DNA of 32,529 nt from SCGC-AAA076-P13 sp965656035. Its GTDB lineage: Bacteria > Pseudomonadota > Gammaproteobacteria > Magnimaribacterales > D2472. Both the position numbers and the translations under genes were made by a program. The DNA is taken from the NCBI GenBank assembly GCA_965656035.1, contig CBFHIO010000007.1, positions 1-32,529 of the forward strand, written 5' to 3'. This document shows positions 32,159 through 32,529 of the stretch, piece after piece; the stretch's first letter is position 1, and every line of letters starts with the position of its first letter. The notes beneath the pieces were generated by a model. The model did not search any database. It saw only the letters and a program-made list of their open reading frames with translations, and was not told where the DNA came from.

Positions 32159-32529
32159 ATGCAAAATAATACTCAAACACAGTTAGAGTTTCCAACCGTA
32201 ATGGGTCAGCCATACGAGACTATTCCTGACGATCTTTTTATACCACCAAATGCATTAGAGCTTTGTCTAGAAACTTTTTCTGGACCAATGGATTTATTGC
32301 TATATTTAATCAAAAAAGAAAATATTAATATTCTTGATTTAGATGTATCCAAAATCACTGACCAGTATATTGAATATATAGACTTAATGGATGTCTTGCA
32401 GTTTGAGCTAGCTGCTGAATATTTAGTAATGGCAGCAACACTTGCTGAAATAAAATCAAGAATGATGTTGCCTCATGATATTCATGAAGAAGAGGAAGAT
32501 GACCCCAAGACTTCACTTATAATAAGACT
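32159..32529 (+). CDS. scpA: Segregation and condensation protein ScpA, N-terminal part
   Basis: The first 123 codons of the kleisin subunit of the Smc-ScpAB condensin, running off the right edge. After a 30-residue leader with PTVMGQPY and DDLFIPPNALEL, the ScpA core appears: LETFSGPMDLLLYLIKKENI (about residues 37-56), DQYIEYIDLM, and then AAEYLVMAATLAEIKSRMMLP. The leader resembles that of Pseudomonas-type ScpA proteins. The acidic stretch EEEEDD near residue 113 is the normal variable linker. The ATG at 32159 has no Shine-Dalgarno sequence. scpB would be expected next, outside the window. It is divergent from aroG. Confidence 0.92.
   Translation, partial: MQNNTQTQLEFPTVMGQPYETIPDDLFIPPNALELCLETFSGPMDLLLYLIKKENINILDLDVSKITDQYIEYIDLMDVLQFELAAEYLVMAATLAEIKSRMMLPHDIHEEEEDDPKTSLIIR

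Noticed and set aside
1..32529. CRISPR arrays, insertion sequences, retrons, tRNA or rRNA genes
   Set aside because: No regularly spaced repeats, transposase or reverse transcriptase motifs, or cloverleaf-like segments were recognised; the largest noncoding gap is only 183 bases.

Overview
The window is gene-dense, AT-rich DNA in which nearly all bases code. Gene content and order are gammaproteobacterial: algC-slmA, ilvE beside lipopolysaccharide genes, miaA then hflK-hflC-purA, nrdR-ribD-ribBA-ribH-nusB, thiL-pgpA and dxs-ispA-xseB. Very short spacers, many 4-8 base overlaps, convergent genes with no room for terminators and frequent TTG starts suggest a streamlined marine gammaproteobacterium of the SAR86 type. 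The taxon is an inference from style and gene order, not a database result.

Layout. 2-1135 is the 3' part of a class A penicillin-binding protein (mrcA), convergent with algC-slmA (1136-3076). 3144-7007 runs rightward: ilvE, a GT4 glycosyltransferase, a SAM methyltransferase and an alpha/alpha-toroid protein. It meets a leftward pair, a second SAM methyltransferase and an LpxL-type acyltransferase (6981-8460). 8507-14259 runs rightward: waaA, glnB (P-II), miaA, hflK, hflC, purA. 14261-19641 runs leftward: glyA, nrdR, ribD, ribBA, ribH, nusB as one tight block, with nth upstream. 19662-22574 runs rightward: a small LETM1-like protein, a thiolase, thiL, pgpA. 22534-31975 is an unbroken leftward run: aroG, a tandem DnaT-domain protein, a lambda-P-like helicase-loader candidate, an efflux adaptor, an RND pump, xseB, ispA, dxs. 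The last stretch is a 183-base gap with a palindrome and the 5' part of scpA.

Functional themes are the cell envelope (PBP1A, Kdo transfer, lipid A acylation, core glycosyltransfer, PgpA, RND efflux), cofactors and isoprenoids (riboflavin, thiamine diphosphate, DXP to farnesyl diphosphate), amino acids and purine (ilvE, aroG, glyA, purA), nitrogen signalling (P-II), and chromosome biology (SlmA, NrdR, Nth, ScpA, the DnaT/P-like pair).

No mobile element, CRISPR array, tRNA or rRNA was recognised. The most interesting items are an efflux adaptor that has lost its alpha-helical hairpin, a chromosomal two-gene candidate helicase-loading module with a duplicated DnaT domain, an LPS locus beside ilvE with no heptosyltransferases, hfq and hflX missing from the miaA-hflK junction, and an Nth with an atypical iron-sulfur cysteine pattern. 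None of these amounts to a demonstrably new defence or mobile system.
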